A stretch of DNA of 56,574 nucleotides from Peribacillus folii (GCF_030271255.1 NZ_JASJOM010000018.1:1-56574), one strand, 5' to 3'. Counted from the stretch's first letter, positions 28,574 to 38,622 are shown. Notes: generated by a model from the sequence alone, not told the origin. Translations and numbers: made by a program.

Positions 28574-31500
28574 ATGAATGGATTACAAAACTTGTTCTCC
28601 AAACAAGATGATGTTCATTCGTTAATAGCAGGTATCGATGAGGGGCTTAAAGAACAAATGGTCTCTGGTTTGACCGGTTCTTCGAGATCGCTATTGCTGG
28701 CTTCGGTATATGAAAAGACGAACAGGCCGATTTTATTGGTCACCCATAATTTATTGCAAGCACAAAAGTTCCAGGAGGACTTATCAAGTTTCATACCCGA
28801 GGAAGAATTATATATCTATCCTGCAAATGAATTGATTGCGGCTGATCTAAGTGTAGCCAGTCCTGAATTAAGGGCACAGCGTGTGGAGGCCTTGAATTTC
28901 TGGACTGAAGGAAGGAAAGGGATAGTCATCGCGCCGATTCCGGGGGTTCGCCGTGTGCTTCCTTCAAAGGATATTTGGAAGAGACATCAGCTTACGTTTA
29001 AGCTTGGTGAAGACATCGATCTCGAACCAACGCTGAACAAATTGATATCCATGGGATATAACCGGTCCGAAATGGTAGCGTCGCCCGGGGAATTCAGCAT
29101 TCGGGGCGGTATCATCGATATATATCCGATCACCGAGCCTAACCCGATACGTATAGAATTATTCGATACGGAAATAGATTCAATCAGAACGTTCTCCAGT
29201 GAAGATCAGCGCTCGATAGAGAAACTCAACAAGGTGATGATCGGTCCGGTAAGCGAAGCATTGCTCGAGCCGGAGCATATCGATAGAATCATTACAAAGC
29301 TTGAAAGCGGTTTAAGTAAAAGCTTGAAGAAGCTTAAAGACGAGAAAGCGAAGGAGCAGCTGGTTCAAACGATTGGCTATGAGCTTGAGCAGCTGAAAAT
29401 GGGGAATAAACCCGACCAAATCTTCAAATACTTAAGCTTGGCTTATGATAATCCAGCTAGTTTAATAGATTATTTACCTGTAAATGGGCTCGTGTTCCTG
29501 GATGAAATAAGTAGAATCCAAGAAATCAATGATTCCCTCGAAAAAGAAGAGGCTGATTGGTACACGGACCTTTTGAGCCAAGGGCAGATCATCCATGACG
29601 TGAAATTGGCGCATCCGATGCAGGAATTGATCATTAAATCCAGCAGGCCATTTGTGTACCTTTCCTTGTTTTTACGGCATGTACCGCACACGAATCCTCA
29701 GAATATCCTGAATTTTGCCAGTAAACAGATGCAGAATTTCCATGGGCAGATGAATGTGTTCAAATCTGAACTGGAACGGTGGAAAAAGGGGAAATATACA
29801 ATCGTCATCCTAGGACAGGATGACGAACGGGTCAAAAAGCTGCATGCGGTTTTGGCCGATTATGATATAGAAGCTGCCGAGCTTTTCGATGCGAACAGCA
29901 TCCTTCCGGGCAAAGTGCAGATTTTACAGGGCAGTCTGAATAGCGGATTTGAACTGCCTATGCAGAAATTCAGCATCATCACGGAAACGGAATTATTCAA
30001 TAAGAAGTCCAAGAAATCGATACGGAGACAGAAACTATCGAATGCGGAGCGGATTAAGAGCTATTCCGAACTGAAAATCGGCGATTATGTGGTTCATGTC
30101 AACCACGGTATCGGCAAGTATTTAGGAATTGAAACGCTCACGATAAACGGTGTGCATAAAGATTACTTACATATTCGTTATCAAGCAGATGACAAATTGT
30201 ATGTACCTGTTGACCAAATTGATCTTGTCCAAAAATATGTCGGTTCCGAAGGGAAAGAACCGAAGCTCTATAAGCTTGGCGGGACGGAGTGGAAGCGTGT
30301 CAAAAGCAAGGTTCAGTCATCCGTGGAGAACATCGCCGATGATTTGATCAAGCTGTACGCGGAACGGGAAGCGGCAAAAGGCTATGCCTTTTCCCCTGAT
30401 GGTGATATGCAAAGGGAATTTGAAACTTCATTCGCCTATAACGAAACGGAAGACCAATTGCGTTCGATCGTTGAAATCAAAAAGGACATGGAGCGCGAAA
30501 GGCCGATGGACCGTCTATTATGCGGCGATGTTGGTTACGGCAAGACGGAGGTGGCGATCCGTGCCGCCTTTAAGGCCATTATGGACGGAAAGCAGGTTGC
30601 GTTTCTGGTGCCAACCACGATCCTCGCCCAGCAGCATTATGAAACACTAAGGGAACGTTTTCAAGATTACCCCATCTCGATAGGCCACATGAGCCGTTTC
30701 CGGACGAAAAAACAGCAAACGGAAACGATCAAAGGGCTGAAGGCCGGAACGGTGGATATAGTCGTCGGCACACACAGGATCTTATCCAAGGATATCGTCT
30801 ATCGTGATTTGGGCCTGTTGATCATTGATGAAGAGCAGCGCTTTGGCGTCACCCATAAGGAAAAGATCAAGCGGCTAAAAACCAATGTCGATGTACTGAC
30901 ATTGACTGCGACCCCTATTCCAAGGACCCTTCACATGTCGATGCTCGGTGTGAGAGATTTATCCGTAATAGAAACACCGCCCGAGAACCGTTTTCCGATC
31001 CAAACGTATGTCATGGAATATAACGGCTCGTTGGTGACGGAAGCGATAGAAAGGGAGTTGGCGAGGGGCGGACAGGTTTATTTCCTTTACAATAGGGTAG
31101 AAGATATAGCAAGAAAAGCAGAAGAAATTTCCATGTTGGTGCCAGACGCCAGAGTCACTTATGCGCATGGGCAAATGACAGAGCAAGAACTGGAGGCTGT
31201 CATATTCGGCTTTTTAGAAGGTGAGTATGATGTGCTGGTAAGTACGACCATCATCGAGACGGGTGTCGATATCCCGAACGTTAACACTTTGATCGTGAAT
31301 GAAGCTGATCGCATGGGCCTTTCACAGCTCTATCAGCTCCGCGGCCGTGTCGGTCGATCCAATCGGGTGGCTTATGCATTCTTCACTTACAGGAAAGATA
31401 AGGTCTTGACGGAAGTGGCAGAAAAACGGCTTCAATCCATTAAGGAATTCACCGAACTGGGTTCGGGATTCAAGATTGCGATGCGAGATTTATCGATCAG

Positions 31501-32110
31501 GGGAGCAGGAAACATCCTTGGAGCCCAACAGCATGGGTTCATCGATTCCGTCGGTTTTGATCTGTACTCGCAAATGCTTAAGGAGGCGGTCGATGCGAAA
31601 CGCAATGATAAGCCTGCCGAAGAAAAGAATACCTTGGAGATCGACATTGAATTAGATGCGTATATCCCTGATGCCTATATAAAGGATGGACATCAGAAAA
31701 TTGAAATGTATAAAAGGTTCAGAGGGATTGCTTCTCTTGAAGAAGTCGAAGAACTGCAAGATGAAATGCTCGATCGGTTCGGGGAGTATCCAGAGGAAGT
31801 CGCCTATCTATTCCAGATTGCCGAAATGAAGGTCTACGCTTTCAATGCCGGCATCGATAGCATTAAGCAATTGAAGCAGGAAATTAGCATCCTTATTAAG
31901 GAAAAGGTAAGCAGCGACGTGGATGGGCAAAAGGTGTTTGAGCTCGGCTCGAAATATGGACGGATGGTCGGCTTCGGCATGGATGGCAACCGGATGAAGC
32001 TGGTCTTGCATGTAAAAGGCGTCGAGCAAAGCAAATGGCTCAATATCCTATTTGATATCACCAAGGGCTTACAATATGTAAAAAAAGAGACACAAGCAAC
32101 CAAAAACTAA
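28574..32110 (+). CDS. mfd: Transcription-repair coupling factor Mfd
   Basis: Displaces RNA polymerase stalled at DNA lesions and recruits UvrA. 1178 residues (B. subtilis 1177). The N-terminal UvrB-like module contains [16 protein letters not shown]. The RNA-polymerase-interacting domain includes [15 protein letters not shown] (about residue 510). The RecG-like motor has Walker [16 protein letters not shown] (about 655), [10 protein letters not shown] and motif [11 protein letters not shown] (about 920). A C-terminal TRCF domain follows. ATG at 28574 follows GAGAGGGGGG; the frame stays open upstream to 28454 but that 40-codon extension runs through the fin terminator and is not conserved. 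Confidence 0.97.
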   Translation: MNGLQNLFSKQDDVHSLIAGIDEGLKEQMVSGLTGSSRSLLLASVYEKTNRPILLVTHNLLQAQKFQEDLSSFIPEEELYIYPANELIAADLSVASPELRAQRVEALNFWTEGRKGIVIAPIPGVRRVLPSKDIWKRHQLTFKLGEDIDLEPTLNKLISMGYNRSEMVASPGEFSIRGGIIDIYPITEPNPIRIELFDTEIDSIRTFSSEDQRSIEKLNKVMIGPVSEALLEPEHIDRIITKLESGLSKSLKKLKDEKAKEQLVQTIGYELEQLKMGNKPDQIFKYLSLAYDNPASLIDYLPVNGLVFLDEISRIQEINDSLEKEEADWYTDLLSQGQIIHDVKLAHPMQELIIKSSRPFVYLSLFLRHVPHTNPQNILNFASKQMQNFHGQMNVFKSELERWKKGKYTIVILGQDDERVKKLHAVLADYDIEAAELFDANSILPGKVQILQGSLNSGFELPMQKFSIITETELFNKKSKKSIRRQKLSNAERIKSYSELKIGDYVVHVNHGIGKYLGIETLTINGVHKDYLHIRYQADDKLYVPVDQIDLVQKYVGSEGKEPKLYKLGGTEWKRVKSKVQSSVENIADDLIKLYAEREAAKGYAFSPDGDMQREFETSFAYNETEDQLRSIVEIKKDMERERPMDRLLCGDVGYGKTEVAIRAAFKAIMDGKQVAFLVPTTILAQQHYETLRERFQDYPISIGHMSRFRTKKQQTETIKGLKAGTVDIVVGTHRILSKDIVYRDLGLLIIDEEQRFGVTHKEKIKRLKTNVDVLTLTATPIPRTLHMSMLGVRDLSVIETPPENRFPIQTYVMEYNGSLVTEAIERELARGGQVYFLYNRVEDIARKAEEISMLVPDARVTYAHGQMTEQELEAVIFGFLEGEYDVLVSTTIIETGVDIPNVNTLIVNEADRMGLSQLYQLRGRVGRSNRVAYAFFTYRKDKVLTEVAEKRLQSIKEFTELGSGFKIAMRDLSIRGAGNILGAQQHGFIDSVGFDLYSQMLKEAVDAKRNDKPAEEKNTLEIDIELDAYIPDAYIKDGHQKIEMYKRFRGIASLEEVEELQDEMLDRFGEYPEEVAYLFQIAEMKVYAFNAGIDSIKQLKQEISILIKEKVSSDVDGQKVFELGSKYGRMVGFGMDGNRMKLVLHVKGVEQSKWLNILFDITKGLQYVKKETQATKN

Positions 32111-32195
32111 TCATGATTTGATGAACCTCTTTCAGAGAATCCTTTTAAGATACCATGGTAATTACATGCAATAAAAAGAAAAATTTTTTCAAAGT

Positions 32196-32224
32196 GCATA
32201 GAACTTACCATTAGAAAAATACTA
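32196..32224 (+). promoter_or_regulatory. Putative sigma-G promoter of spoVT
   Basis: GCATA (32196-32200), 17 bases, AATACTA (32218-32224), matching the sigma-G pattern GMATR-N17/18-CATWMTA at all but one position. spoVT is sigma-G dependent in B. subtilis. Confidence 0.7.
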
Positions 32225-32301
32225 TGTACAATAGCTGGTGATGATTATGCTACACAAAGAGGATTTATCAAATCAATTAGATGAAAGTGAGGCAACATTT
32301 G

Positions 32302-32838
32302 ATGAAAGCAACTGGTATCGTTCGCCGAATTGATGATTTAGGAAGAGTCGTCATCCCGAAGGAAATTCGAAGGACCCTCCGTATTCGTGAAGGGGATCCA
32401 TTGGAAATCTTTGTCGACAGAGATGGTGAAGTAATCTTAAAGAAATATTCTCCCATTAGTGAGCTAGGCGATTTTGCAAGGGAGTATGCAGAAGCACTTT
32501 ATGATAGCCTTGGAAACCCAGTTATGATATGTGATCGGGATACTTACATTGCAGTCGCAGGCGGCTCCAAAAAAGAATACTTAAATAAAAGCGTTAGTGA
32601 ACTCGTCGAAAAAATCATGGAAGAAAGAAATCCAGTCTTGGAATCACCGAATGGACAAATTTCCTTCGTCGATTCAAATGATGAAGAGGTACAATCCTAT
32701 ACAGCAGCTCCAATCATTGCGAGCGGCGATCCGATCGGTGCTGTCGTGATTTTCTCGAAAGAAAGCACGATCGGTGAAGTGGAACAGAAATCCGTCGAAA
32801 CAGCAGCAAGTTTCCTAGCCAGACAAATGGAACAGTAA
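32302..32838 (+). CDS. spoVT: Stage V sporulation regulator SpoVT
   Basis: Forespore DNA-binding protein that tunes sigma-G genes, including those for SASPs and germination. 178 residues, same length as in B. subtilis. The N-terminal AbrB domain (MKATGIVRRIDDLGRVVIP) is almost identical to the paralogue abrB at 8 kb. The C-terminal GAF domain runs from about residue 56 (EYAEALYDSLGNPVMICDRD to VETAASFLARQMEQ). ATG at 32302 follows AGTGAGG; an in-frame ATG at 32281 would add seven unconserved residues. Confidence 0.97.
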   Translation: MKATGIVRRIDDLGRVVIPKEIRRTLRIREGDPLEIFVDRDGEVILKKYSPISELGDFAREYAEALYDSLGNPVMICDRDTYIAVAGGSKKEYLNKSVSELVEKIMEERNPVLESPNGQISFVDSNDEEVQSYTAAPIIASGDPIGAVVIFSKESTIGEVEQKSVETAASFLARQMEQ

Positions 32839-32866
32839 GCTTGGACATGCCATTATATTTTTCAGA

Positions 32867-32900
32867 AGCAAAAAGGGCAGCAAACGCTGCCCTTTTTGCT
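32867..32900. terminator. Perfect terminator after spoVT
   Basis: AGCAAAAAGGGCAGC (32867-32881) pairs without mismatch with GCTGCCCTTTTTGCT (32886-32900) around AAAC. Confidence 0.92.
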
Positions 32901-33038
32901 TTCCGTGCAGGTGGAATGTAATCCTTCGCAAAGGGCCATGGGGAATGGAAAAACGTTTACAGTATGGACGCTAATGAAAAAAAACCTCCAAAATTATGCT
33001 ATAATAACTACCACATATGAGTGAAAAGGGGAAAAAGA

Positions 33039-34646
33039 ATGGCTGAAAAGCCTTATAGTACTTCAAACGAACTTTTTCGGGGTGCGTTGATTCTTAGCGC
33101 AGCGGCCATCATCGTAAAAGTTTTGAGTGCGGCCTACCGCATACCTTATCAAAATATTGCCGGTGACATCGGGTTTTATATCTATCAACAGGTATATCCC
33201 TTCTACGGTGTTGCTTTAACGTTATCGACAATTGGCTTCCCCGTCGTCATTTCCAAGCTGATTGCAGAACGGGAGTCTGCGAAGAATAACTTTGCGGTCA
33301 AGGATATACTCGTTTCTTCCTTCCTCGTCTTGAGCTCGATAGGAATCATCATGTTTGCTGCATTATTCCTTGGGGCCGATTGGATTGCCGGCATGATGGA
33401 CGATCCAAAATTAAGCAGCCTGCTGAAAATCATTGCCTTCTCTTATTTATTGATGCCGGTTTCTTCCGTTTTGAGGGGCTATTTCCAAGGAATGAACGAC
33501 ATGTTCCCCACGGCAAGCTCTCAAGTTGCCGAACAATTCATCCGGGTGTTGACGATATTGGTGCTATCCACATTATTCGTGCATCAGGGCTACTCTCATT
33601 ATGTGGTCGGCAAGGGAGCTGTTTTCGGTTCTGTTGCAGGTGGCATAACGGGGCTTGGCCTGCTCCTTGTTTTCATGATCCTGAAGGAAGAATGGCAGCT
33701 TTTTTTACGGATGGATTGGAAACCAGCCAATTTCATCAAAATAGCCAAATCCTTGTTATTTCAAGGGTTGGCATTTTGCATAACCGGCTTGATCCTCATC
33801 CTGTTTCAGTTTGTCGACTCACTGCACCTCTATTCTTTATTGAGGGAAACGGGAATGGGGGAAAATGAAGCCAAAGGATGGAAAGGGGTATATGACCGTG
33901 GGCAGCCCTTGCTTCAGCTAGGAACGGTTGCAGCCAATTCCTTTGCGTTGGCGCTTGTACCTGTCATATCCGCATTTCTCCAAAAGCGTGATGAGCATGA
34001 GTTACTCAATAAAATCAAATTGGCGCTGCGTGTAAGTGCGTCGCTTGGACTCGCGGCAGCCGTTGGCCTGGCAGTGATGATGGGTCCAGTCAACCATATG
34101 CTGTTCACGGATGCCAAAGGGACAATCGCTTTAGCCATTTTTTCGATATCAATTTTATTCACCTCCCTCATCATGACAACGGCAGCTGTGATTCAAAGCC
34201 TAGGCTATTCGGCTGCGCCAGTCATCATCACGATCATAGGAGTATGCTGTAAGTGGGCATTGAACCTCGTTTTGGTGCCCCGTTATGAAATTGCCGGGGC
34301 AGCCTCGGCGACGGTTTTGGCCTTTATGGTCATGTCTGCATCATTTTATGCGGTATTGAGAGCGCATATCAAAAAGCCATTGATGGAGAAGAGATACATA
34401 TTCATTATCATGAAGAGTGCGGTCTACATGAGTACGGTGGTTCTGTTATTTAATGCTTCGTTTCACTTGTTGTCCTTAGGGGAGGGCCGGCTGCTTGCTA
34501 CGGCCCAGGCGCTGATCGGTGTGGCGATAGGGGCAGCCGTTTTTGTCGGGACCGCTATACGTGCAGGGTTGTTTGAGGAAGAAGAGCTTTCGCTTATACC
34601 GTTAGTATCGAAGCTTAAACGATTCATTAAAACGAACAGGGGGTAA
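33039..34646 (+). CDS. yabM: Polysaccharide biosynthesis/MATE-like membrane protein YabM (SpoVB/MurJ-type flippase family)
   Basis: 535-residue polytopic membrane protein with about 14 hydrophobic segments, of the MOP flippase family to which SpoVB and MurJ belong. Family members move lipid-linked wall or polysaccharide precursors across the membrane; the cargo of YabM is not known. The N-terminal SAAYRIPYQNIAGDIGFYIY and QVYPFYGVALTLSTIGFPVV are typical. ATG at 33039 follows AAAGGGG; a GTG at 33021 is in frame but lies before the ribosome site. It starts a long run of genes reaching yabR. Confidence 0.9.
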   Translation: MAEKPYSTSNELFRGALILSAAAIIVKVLSAAYRIPYQNIAGDIGFYIYQQVYPFYGVALTLSTIGFPVVISKLIAERESAKNNFAVKDILVSSFLVLSSIGIIMFAALFLGADWIAGMMDDPKLSSLLKIIAFSYLLMPVSSVLRGYFQGMNDMFPTASSQVAEQFIRVLTILVLSTLFVHQGYSHYVVGKGAVFGSVAGGITGLGLLLVFMILKEEWQLFLRMDWKPANFIKIAKSLLFQGLAFCITGLILILFQFVDSLHLYSLLRETGMGENEAKGWKGVYDRGQPLLQLGTVAANSFALALVPVISAFLQKRDEHELLNKIKLALRVSASLGLAAAVGLAVMMGPVNHMLFTDAKGTIALAIFSISILFTSLIMTTAAVIQSLGYSAAPVIITIIGVCCKWALNLVLVPRYEIAGAASATVLAFMVMSASFYAVLRAHIKKPLMEKRYIFIIMKSAVYMSTVVLLFNASFHLLSLGEGRLLATAQALIGVAIGAAVFVGTAIRAGLFEEEELSLIPLVSKLKRFIKTNRG

Positions 34647-34652
34647 ATATAC

Positions 34653-36125
34653 ATGAATGAGATAACGATAATCGGCCTTGGCGCAGGGGACTTGGACCAG
34701 CTACCGCTAGGGATCTATAAAAAATTGACACAAGCCGGACAATGCTTCTTAAGGACGATCGACCATCCGGTGATTGAGGACTTGAGTGCGGAGGGCATCC
34801 TGTTCACGGCTTTTGATTCAATATATGAGAAGCACGACCAATTCGAAGAGGTATATGAGGAAATTGCCGAAACATTATTACAAGAAGCGTTAAACCGTTC
34901 CATTTTATATGCGGTTCCTGGCCATCCGATGGTTGCGGAAAAAACGGTCCAGCTCCTGCTTGAAAAGGGACCTGCCCGTGGAGTGGCCATTAAGCTCGAG
35001 GGCGGACAAAGCTTCCTCGATCCCTTGTTCCAGGCTGTCCGGATCGATCCGATAGAAGGGTTTCAGCTTTTGGATGGCACCGCTCTTTCACCCAATGACC
35101 TGCATATCACCCAGCATATGATAATCGGGCAGGTATATGATGCATTCAGTGCTTCAAACGTGAAGCTTACCTTAATGGAGAAGCTTCCGGATGACTACGA
35201 GGTATTCATCGTCACAGCGGCAGGCAGCAGCCAGGAAAAAGTGACGAAATGTGCTCTTTTTGAACTCGACCGTCAACTGGAGTTAAGTAACTTGACGAGT
35301 GTATATGTTCCTCCTGTCAAAGAAGATGCGTTGCAATATCGGGAGTTTTTCAAGTTGCGGCAGGTGATTGCCCAACTTAGGGGACCTGATGGTTGTCCTT
35401 GGGATAAAAAACAAACGCATGAAAGCCTGAAGAAATACTTGATAGAAGAAGCTTACGAGCTTATCGATTCCATTGATGAGCAAGACGATGAGGGCATGAT
35501 CGGCGAGCTAGGGGATGTCCTTCTGCAAGTGATGCTCCATTCGCAAATCGGTGAAGATGAGGGCATGTTCACGATAGAAGATGTGATTGAGGAAATTACG
35601 GCCAAAATGATCCGGCGCCATCCCCATGTATTTGGGGATGTGGAAGTGAATGGCGAGGAAGACGTATTGGTGAACTGGCAAAAAATCAAGGATAAAGAGA
35701 AAGGCAGCGAAAGGACGCTTCAGCCATCGATATTGGATGGAATCGAGAAATCTTTGCCAAACCTGCTTCGTGCCGAAGAGTACCAAAAAAGGGCTGCAAA
35801 GGTCGGCTTTGATTGGGACGAGGTTTCCGAGGCGTGGAAAAAGGTTATAGAGGAAGTGCAGGAATTAGAAGACGAGCTGGTATCACCGAATTGCGATGTT
35901 GAAAGGATTACATCAGAGCTGGGCGACCTCTTTTTTGCGCTTGTCAACATTTCACGTTATTATGACATACAAGCGGAAGAAGCAGTCTACAAAGCGAATC
36001 GGAAATTTCACCAGCGTTTTACATATATCGAACAATCGATCCTGAAGGCTGGCAAAAAGTTTGAGGAACATACTTTGGAAGAGCTTGATTCATACTGGGA
36101 TGAGGCAAAGGCCAAAGGACTTTAA
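34653..36125 (+). CDS. yabN: YabN: tetrapyrrole-methylase-like domain fused to MazG nucleotide pyrophosphohydrolase
   Basis: 490 residues in two parts. Residues 1-220 have the SAM-binding methylase fold (ITIIGLGAGDLDQLPLG; AVPGHPMVAEKTVQLL; KLEGGQSFLDPLFQ). Residues 240-490 are MazG with the repeated helical units that place EExxE-type acidic metal ligands (EEAYELIDSIDEQDDEGMIG, ELGDVLLQVMLHSQI, EEVQELEDEL). MazG removes non-canonical or excess NTPs. The substrate of the methylase half is unknown. GGGGG is upstream, and the gene follows yabM by six bases. Confidence 0.93.
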   Translation: MNEITIIGLGAGDLDQLPLGIYKKLTQAGQCFLRTIDHPVIEDLSAEGILFTAFDSIYEKHDQFEEVYEEIAETLLQEALNRSILYAVPGHPMVAEKTVQLLLEKGPARGVAIKLEGGQSFLDPLFQAVRIDPIEGFQLLDGTALSPNDLHITQHMIIGQVYDAFSASNVKLTLMEKLPDDYEVFIVTAAGSSQEKVTKCALFELDRQLELSNLTSVYVPPVKEDALQYREFFKLRQVIAQLRGPDGCPWDKKQTHESLKKYLIEEAYELIDSIDEQDDEGMIGELGDVLLQVMLHSQIGEDEGMFTIEDVIEEITAKMIRRHPHVFGDVEVNGEEDVLVNWQKIKDKEKGSERTLQPSILDGIEKSLPNLLRAEEYQKRAAKVGFDWDEVSEAWKKVIEEVQELEDELVSPNCDVERITSELGDLFFALVNISRYYDIQAEEAVYKANRKFHQRFTYIEQSILKAGKKFEEHTLEELDSYWDEAKAKGL

Positions 36126-36142
36126 TCAAGGGGGAAATAGGG

Positions 36143-36412
36143 ATGTCAATGAGATTGGATAAATTCCTGAAAGTATCAAGACTGATCAAGCGCCGTACAC
36201 TTGCGAAGGAAGTTGCGGACAAAGGAAGGATCACGATTAACGGGCAACAGGCAAAAGCGAGCTCGAATGTGAAGGATGGCGACGAATTGACTGTTCGTTT
36301 CGGTCAAAAGCTGGTGACGGTACGAGTCGAAAAAATCCAGGAAACGACGAAAAAAGAAGCGGCAGCGGACATGTATACGATCGTTAAGGAAGAAAAGCTG
36401 GCAGAGGAGTAA
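36143..36412 (+). CDS. rlbP: S4-domain RNA-binding protein RlbP (YabO/RqcP/Hsp15 type)
   Basis: 89 residues, made almost wholly of an S4 domain (MRLDKFLKVSRLIKRRTLAK, DKGRITINGQQAKASSNVKD). The B. subtilis protein, also called RqcP, joins RqcH in C-terminal alanine tailing on obstructed large ribosomal subunits. GGGGGAAATAGGG precedes two in-frame ATGs (36143 and 36149). The second gives the same N-terminus as the B. subtilis protein, but spacing favours the first. Confidence 0.95.
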   Translation: MSMRLDKFLKVSRLIKRRTLAKEVADKGRITINGQQAKASSNVKDGDELTVRFGQKLVTVRVEKIQETTKKEAAADMYTIVKEEKLAEE

Positions 36413-36424
36413 GGACAAGCTGTG

Positions 36425-36453
36425 TTCTATTTTCCTTCTTACACACATACACT
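36425..36453 (+). promoter_or_regulatory. Putative sigma-E promoter of yabP-yabQ
   Basis: TTCTATT (36425-36431), 14 bases, CATACACT (36446-36453), matching the sigma-E elements KMATATT and CATACAHT. yabP and yabQ are sigma-E genes in B. subtilis. Confidence 0.7.
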
Positions 36454-36488
36454 TGTACAAAATCAGTGGTACTGTGAGGGATGAAAAA

Positions 36489-36797
36489 ATGAGCCAATAT
36501 ATTGATCCGAATGCTGGTTACACAAAGGGAACGATCCAAGAGCATGATGTAACGATGAAAGGTCGCCGTTTACTGGAGATTACCGGTGTCAAGCAAGTGG
36601 AAAGCTTTGATAATGAAGAATTCCTGCTCGAAACATCAATGGGGTTCCTCTCGATACGGGGGCAAAACCTGCAAATGAAAAATTTGGATGTTGATAAAGG
36701 TATCGTCTCCATCAAAGGGAAGATTTTCGACCTTGTTTATCTGGATGAGCAATCAGGGGAGAAGGCTAAAGGCTTCTTTGGCAAATTATTCAAATGA
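36489..36797 (+). CDS. yabP: Sporulation protein YabP
   Basis: 102-residue YabP family protein, needed for spore cortex formation; in B. subtilis it is made in the mother cell together with YabQ. The conserved core is HDVTMKGRRLLEITGVKQVE followed by FLSIRGQNLQMKNLDVDKG and ends KGFFGKLFK. ATG at 36489 follows GAGGGATG at the right distance. An in-frame ATG at 36453 lies inside the sigma-E -10 element and cannot be used from that promoter. ATGA overlap with yabQ. Confidence 0.93.
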   Translation: MSQYIDPNAGYTKGTIQEHDVTMKGRRLLEITGVKQVESFDNEEFLLETSMGFLSIRGQNLQMKNLDVDKGIVSIKGKIFDLVYLDEQSGEKAKGFFGKLFK

Positions 36798-37426
36798 CCT
36801 TAACGACCCAATTTTATACGTTGCTAGCGATGATTGGCATGGGCAGTGGTTTTGGAGCTGCCCTGGATACGTATAGCCGGTTTCTCAAACGTTCAGAAAG
36901 GAAACGATGGATCGTGTTCATCCATGATTTCCTTTTCTGGATCATTCAAGGACTGCTTATCTTTTATGTTTTATTTTTAGTGAATGAAGGAGAGTTTCGC
37001 TTCTATTTATTTTTGGCCTTATTTTGCGGTTTCGCTGCGTATCAAGCGTTGTTCAAAGGGTTCTATCAGCGGTTGTTGGAGTTTTTGATACACCTGGTGA
37101 TAAGGCTGGCAAGTTTTATCACCAATTCTGTTCACATGCTGATATTTCTTCCGATAAAATGGGTAATAGTATCCATACTGGCCATTATCGTGGGACTAGG
37201 CAAATTCGCCTTGGCATTATTGAGATGGGCAGGGAAAATCGTTCTCTTCATTTTAAATGTTTTTTGGAAGCCGATAAAATGGATTTTGACCTATATATGG
37301 AATTTATTGCCGGTTTTTGTTACGAAAAACGTCGGGAAGTTTTATAATAAAGGAAAAGGGATTTTATTGAAAATAAAGAACTCTATAGGTAGAACGCTAA
37401 GCCGATGGAGAAATAAAAAGAAATGA
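36794..37426 (+). CDS. yabQ: Spore cortex membrane protein YabQ
   Basis: 210 residues. Four or five hydrophobic segments (about 5-22, 43-62, 68-85, 98-118, 125-150) put it in a membrane; in B. subtilis it sits in the forespore outer membrane and is required for cortex formation. The N-terminal part (TLLAMIGMGSGFGAALDTYS; FWIIQGLLIFYVLFLVNEGE) follows the family. The C-terminus is basic. Translation is coupled to yabP through the four-base overlap. Confidence 0.92.
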   Translation: MTLTTQFYTLLAMIGMGSGFGAALDTYSRFLKRSERKRWIVFIHDFLFWIIQGLLIFYVLFLVNEGEFRFYLFLALFCGFAAYQALFKGFYQRLLEFLIHLVIRLASFITNSVHMLIFLPIKWVIVSILAIIVGLGKFALALLRWAGKIVLFILNVFWKPIKWILTYIWNLLPVFVTKNVGKFYNKGKGILLKIKNSIGRTLSRWRNKKK

Positions 37427-37444
37427 TGAGAGGAGTGATAAAAT

Positions 37445-37831
37445 ATGAGTAGCCTTCGTAAAAGGAAAGTGGCAAAAATCGAAAATGCCTACGTCGCCCA
37501 ACAAGAGAAAAAAGTACAAACCGTTGTGAAAAAGAGGCGCGGTCTGATGCGTAGACTGACTCTTTATTCAGTCTTTGCGGCTCTCTTTTTAATTTTGGCT
37601 GTTACTACCCTCATTACGCAAAATGCTGCACTTGATGAGAAAGTTCAACAGAAGAAGGAAATGCAAGTAAAGCTGGCAAAATTGGAAAAGGATGAAACCG
37701 TTCTTAAGGAAGAAATCGTAAAGCTTAATGACGATGATTATATTGCGAAAATAGCCAGACGCGATTATTTCTTATCGGACAAAGGTGAGATCATTTTTAA
37801 CCTTCCAAAAGGAAAGGAAGATAGTGACTAA
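37445..37831 (+). CDS. divIC: Cell division protein DivIC (FtsB-like)
   Basis: Septal divisome protein that pairs with FtsL and DivIB. 128 residues: basic cytoplasmic N-terminus, one membrane segment (about 38-60, TLYSVFAALFLILAVTTLIT), then a coiled coil (KVQQKKEMQVKLAKLEKDE) and the conserved DDDYIAKIARRDYFLSDKGE near the end. GAGAGGAG precedes the ATG. It follows the sporulation pair yabP-yabQ by 19 bases but must also be made in growth, so an upstream vegetative transcript from yabM-rlbP is likely. Confidence 0.95.
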   Translation: MSSLRKRKVAKIENAYVAQQEKKVQTVVKKRRGLMRRLTLYSVFAALFLILAVTTLITQNAALDEKVQQKKEMQVKLAKLEKDETVLKEEIVKLNDDDYIAKIARRDYFLSDKGEIIFNLPKGKEDSD

Positions 37832-37833
37832 TA

Positions 37834-37863
37834 TTGACACTGTTTTTTTACTTTCGTTATAAT
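37834..37863 (+). promoter_or_regulatory. Sigma-A promoter of yabR
   Basis: TTGACA (37834-37839), 18 bases, TATAAT (37858-37863); both hexamers are consensus. It begins just after the divIC stop codon. Confidence 0.85.
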
Positions 37864-37911
37864 ATAGAAAGAAGAGATTTTTTAACATTTCTAAGGAGGA
37901 ACATTTTTTTT

Positions 37912-38370
37912 ATGTCAATCGAAGTAGGCAGCAAGTTACAAGGTAAAGTAACAGGCATAACTAATTTTGGTGCATTTGTAGAGCTCCCTCAAGGTTCGAC
38001 TGGTCTCGTCCATATCAGTGAAGTGGCTGATAATTATGTCAAGGATATCAATGACCATTTAAAAGTGGGCGACACAGTTGAGGTGAAAGTCATCAATGTA
38101 GAAAAAGATGGCAAGATTGGCTTGTCCATAAAAAAAGCGATAGACCGTCCTGAAGGTGAGCAAAAACCTGCTTACACGCCACGTCCGCGCCAAGGAAGAG
38201 GGAATGACAGCCGTTCCAAAGACTTCCGCTCAAAAGGTAATAGTTTTCAGCCCAAGGAAAACTTTGAGCAAAAGATGGCAAAATTCTTAAAAGATAGCGA
38301 AGACCGCTTAACGACCCTCAAACGTAGCACCGAAACGAAACGGGGAGGTCGAGGAGGAAGACGCGGATAA
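37912..38370 (+). CDS. yabR: S1-domain RNA-binding protein YabR (general stress protein 13-like)
   Basis: 152 residues. One S1/OB domain fills residues 3-75 (VGSKLQGKVTGITNFGAFVE, GLVHISEVADNYVKDINDHL, KIGLSIKKA), like the repeats of polynucleotide phosphorylase and ribosomal protein S1. The rest is a basic, low-complexity tail ending in RGG repeats (RGGRGGRRG), also suited to RNA binding. The target is unknown. ATG at 37912 follows AAGGAGGA. The open frame to 37834 is excluded because it contains the promoter. Confidence 0.93.
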   Translation: MSIEVGSKLQGKVTGITNFGAFVELPQGSTGLVHISEVADNYVKDINDHLKVGDTVEVKVINVEKDGKIGLSIKKAIDRPEGEQKPAYTPRPRQGRGNDSRSKDFRSKGNSFQPKENFEQKMAKFLKDSEDRLTTLKRSTETKRGGRGGRRG

Positions 38371-38477
38371 AACTGCTGCTGAAAATAATAGTTTAGCAAC
38401 TTTTCCTGTGAATACTTTCATAGTGTAGATAAAGGCAGGCAGTTTGCTTGTCTTCTTTTAATATAGAAGCACAAATG

Positions 38478-38525
38478 CCAAGAAAAGCGCCCCTGTACAA
38501 TTGTGTGCAGGGGCGCTTTTCTTGG
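38478..38525. terminator. Bidirectional terminator between yabR and the tRNA genes
   Basis: An 18-base perfect inverted repeat, CCAAGAAAAGCGCCCCTG (38478-38495) with its complement at 38508-38525. It carries A/T runs on both sides and so serves both converging units. Confidence 0.92.
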
Positions 38526-38533
38526 TTTTAGGA

Positions 38534-38605
38534 TGACCCGTACGGGATTCGAACCCGTGTTACCGCCGTGAAAGGGCGGTGTCTTAACCGCTTGACCAAC
38601 GGGCC
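38534..38605 (-). tRNA. tRNA-Glu (anticodon TTC)
   Basis: Minus-strand cloverleaf of 72 bases. Acceptor GGCCCGT pairs with ACGGGTC, the anticodon loop is CTTTCAC with TTC, the T loop is TTCGAAT, and the discriminator base is A. CCA is not encoded. It lies 17 bases downstream of tRNA-Met in the same transcript, the arrangement of B. subtilis trnSL. Confidence 0.96.
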
Positions 38606-38622
38606 ACGAAAAAAAATAAGGA

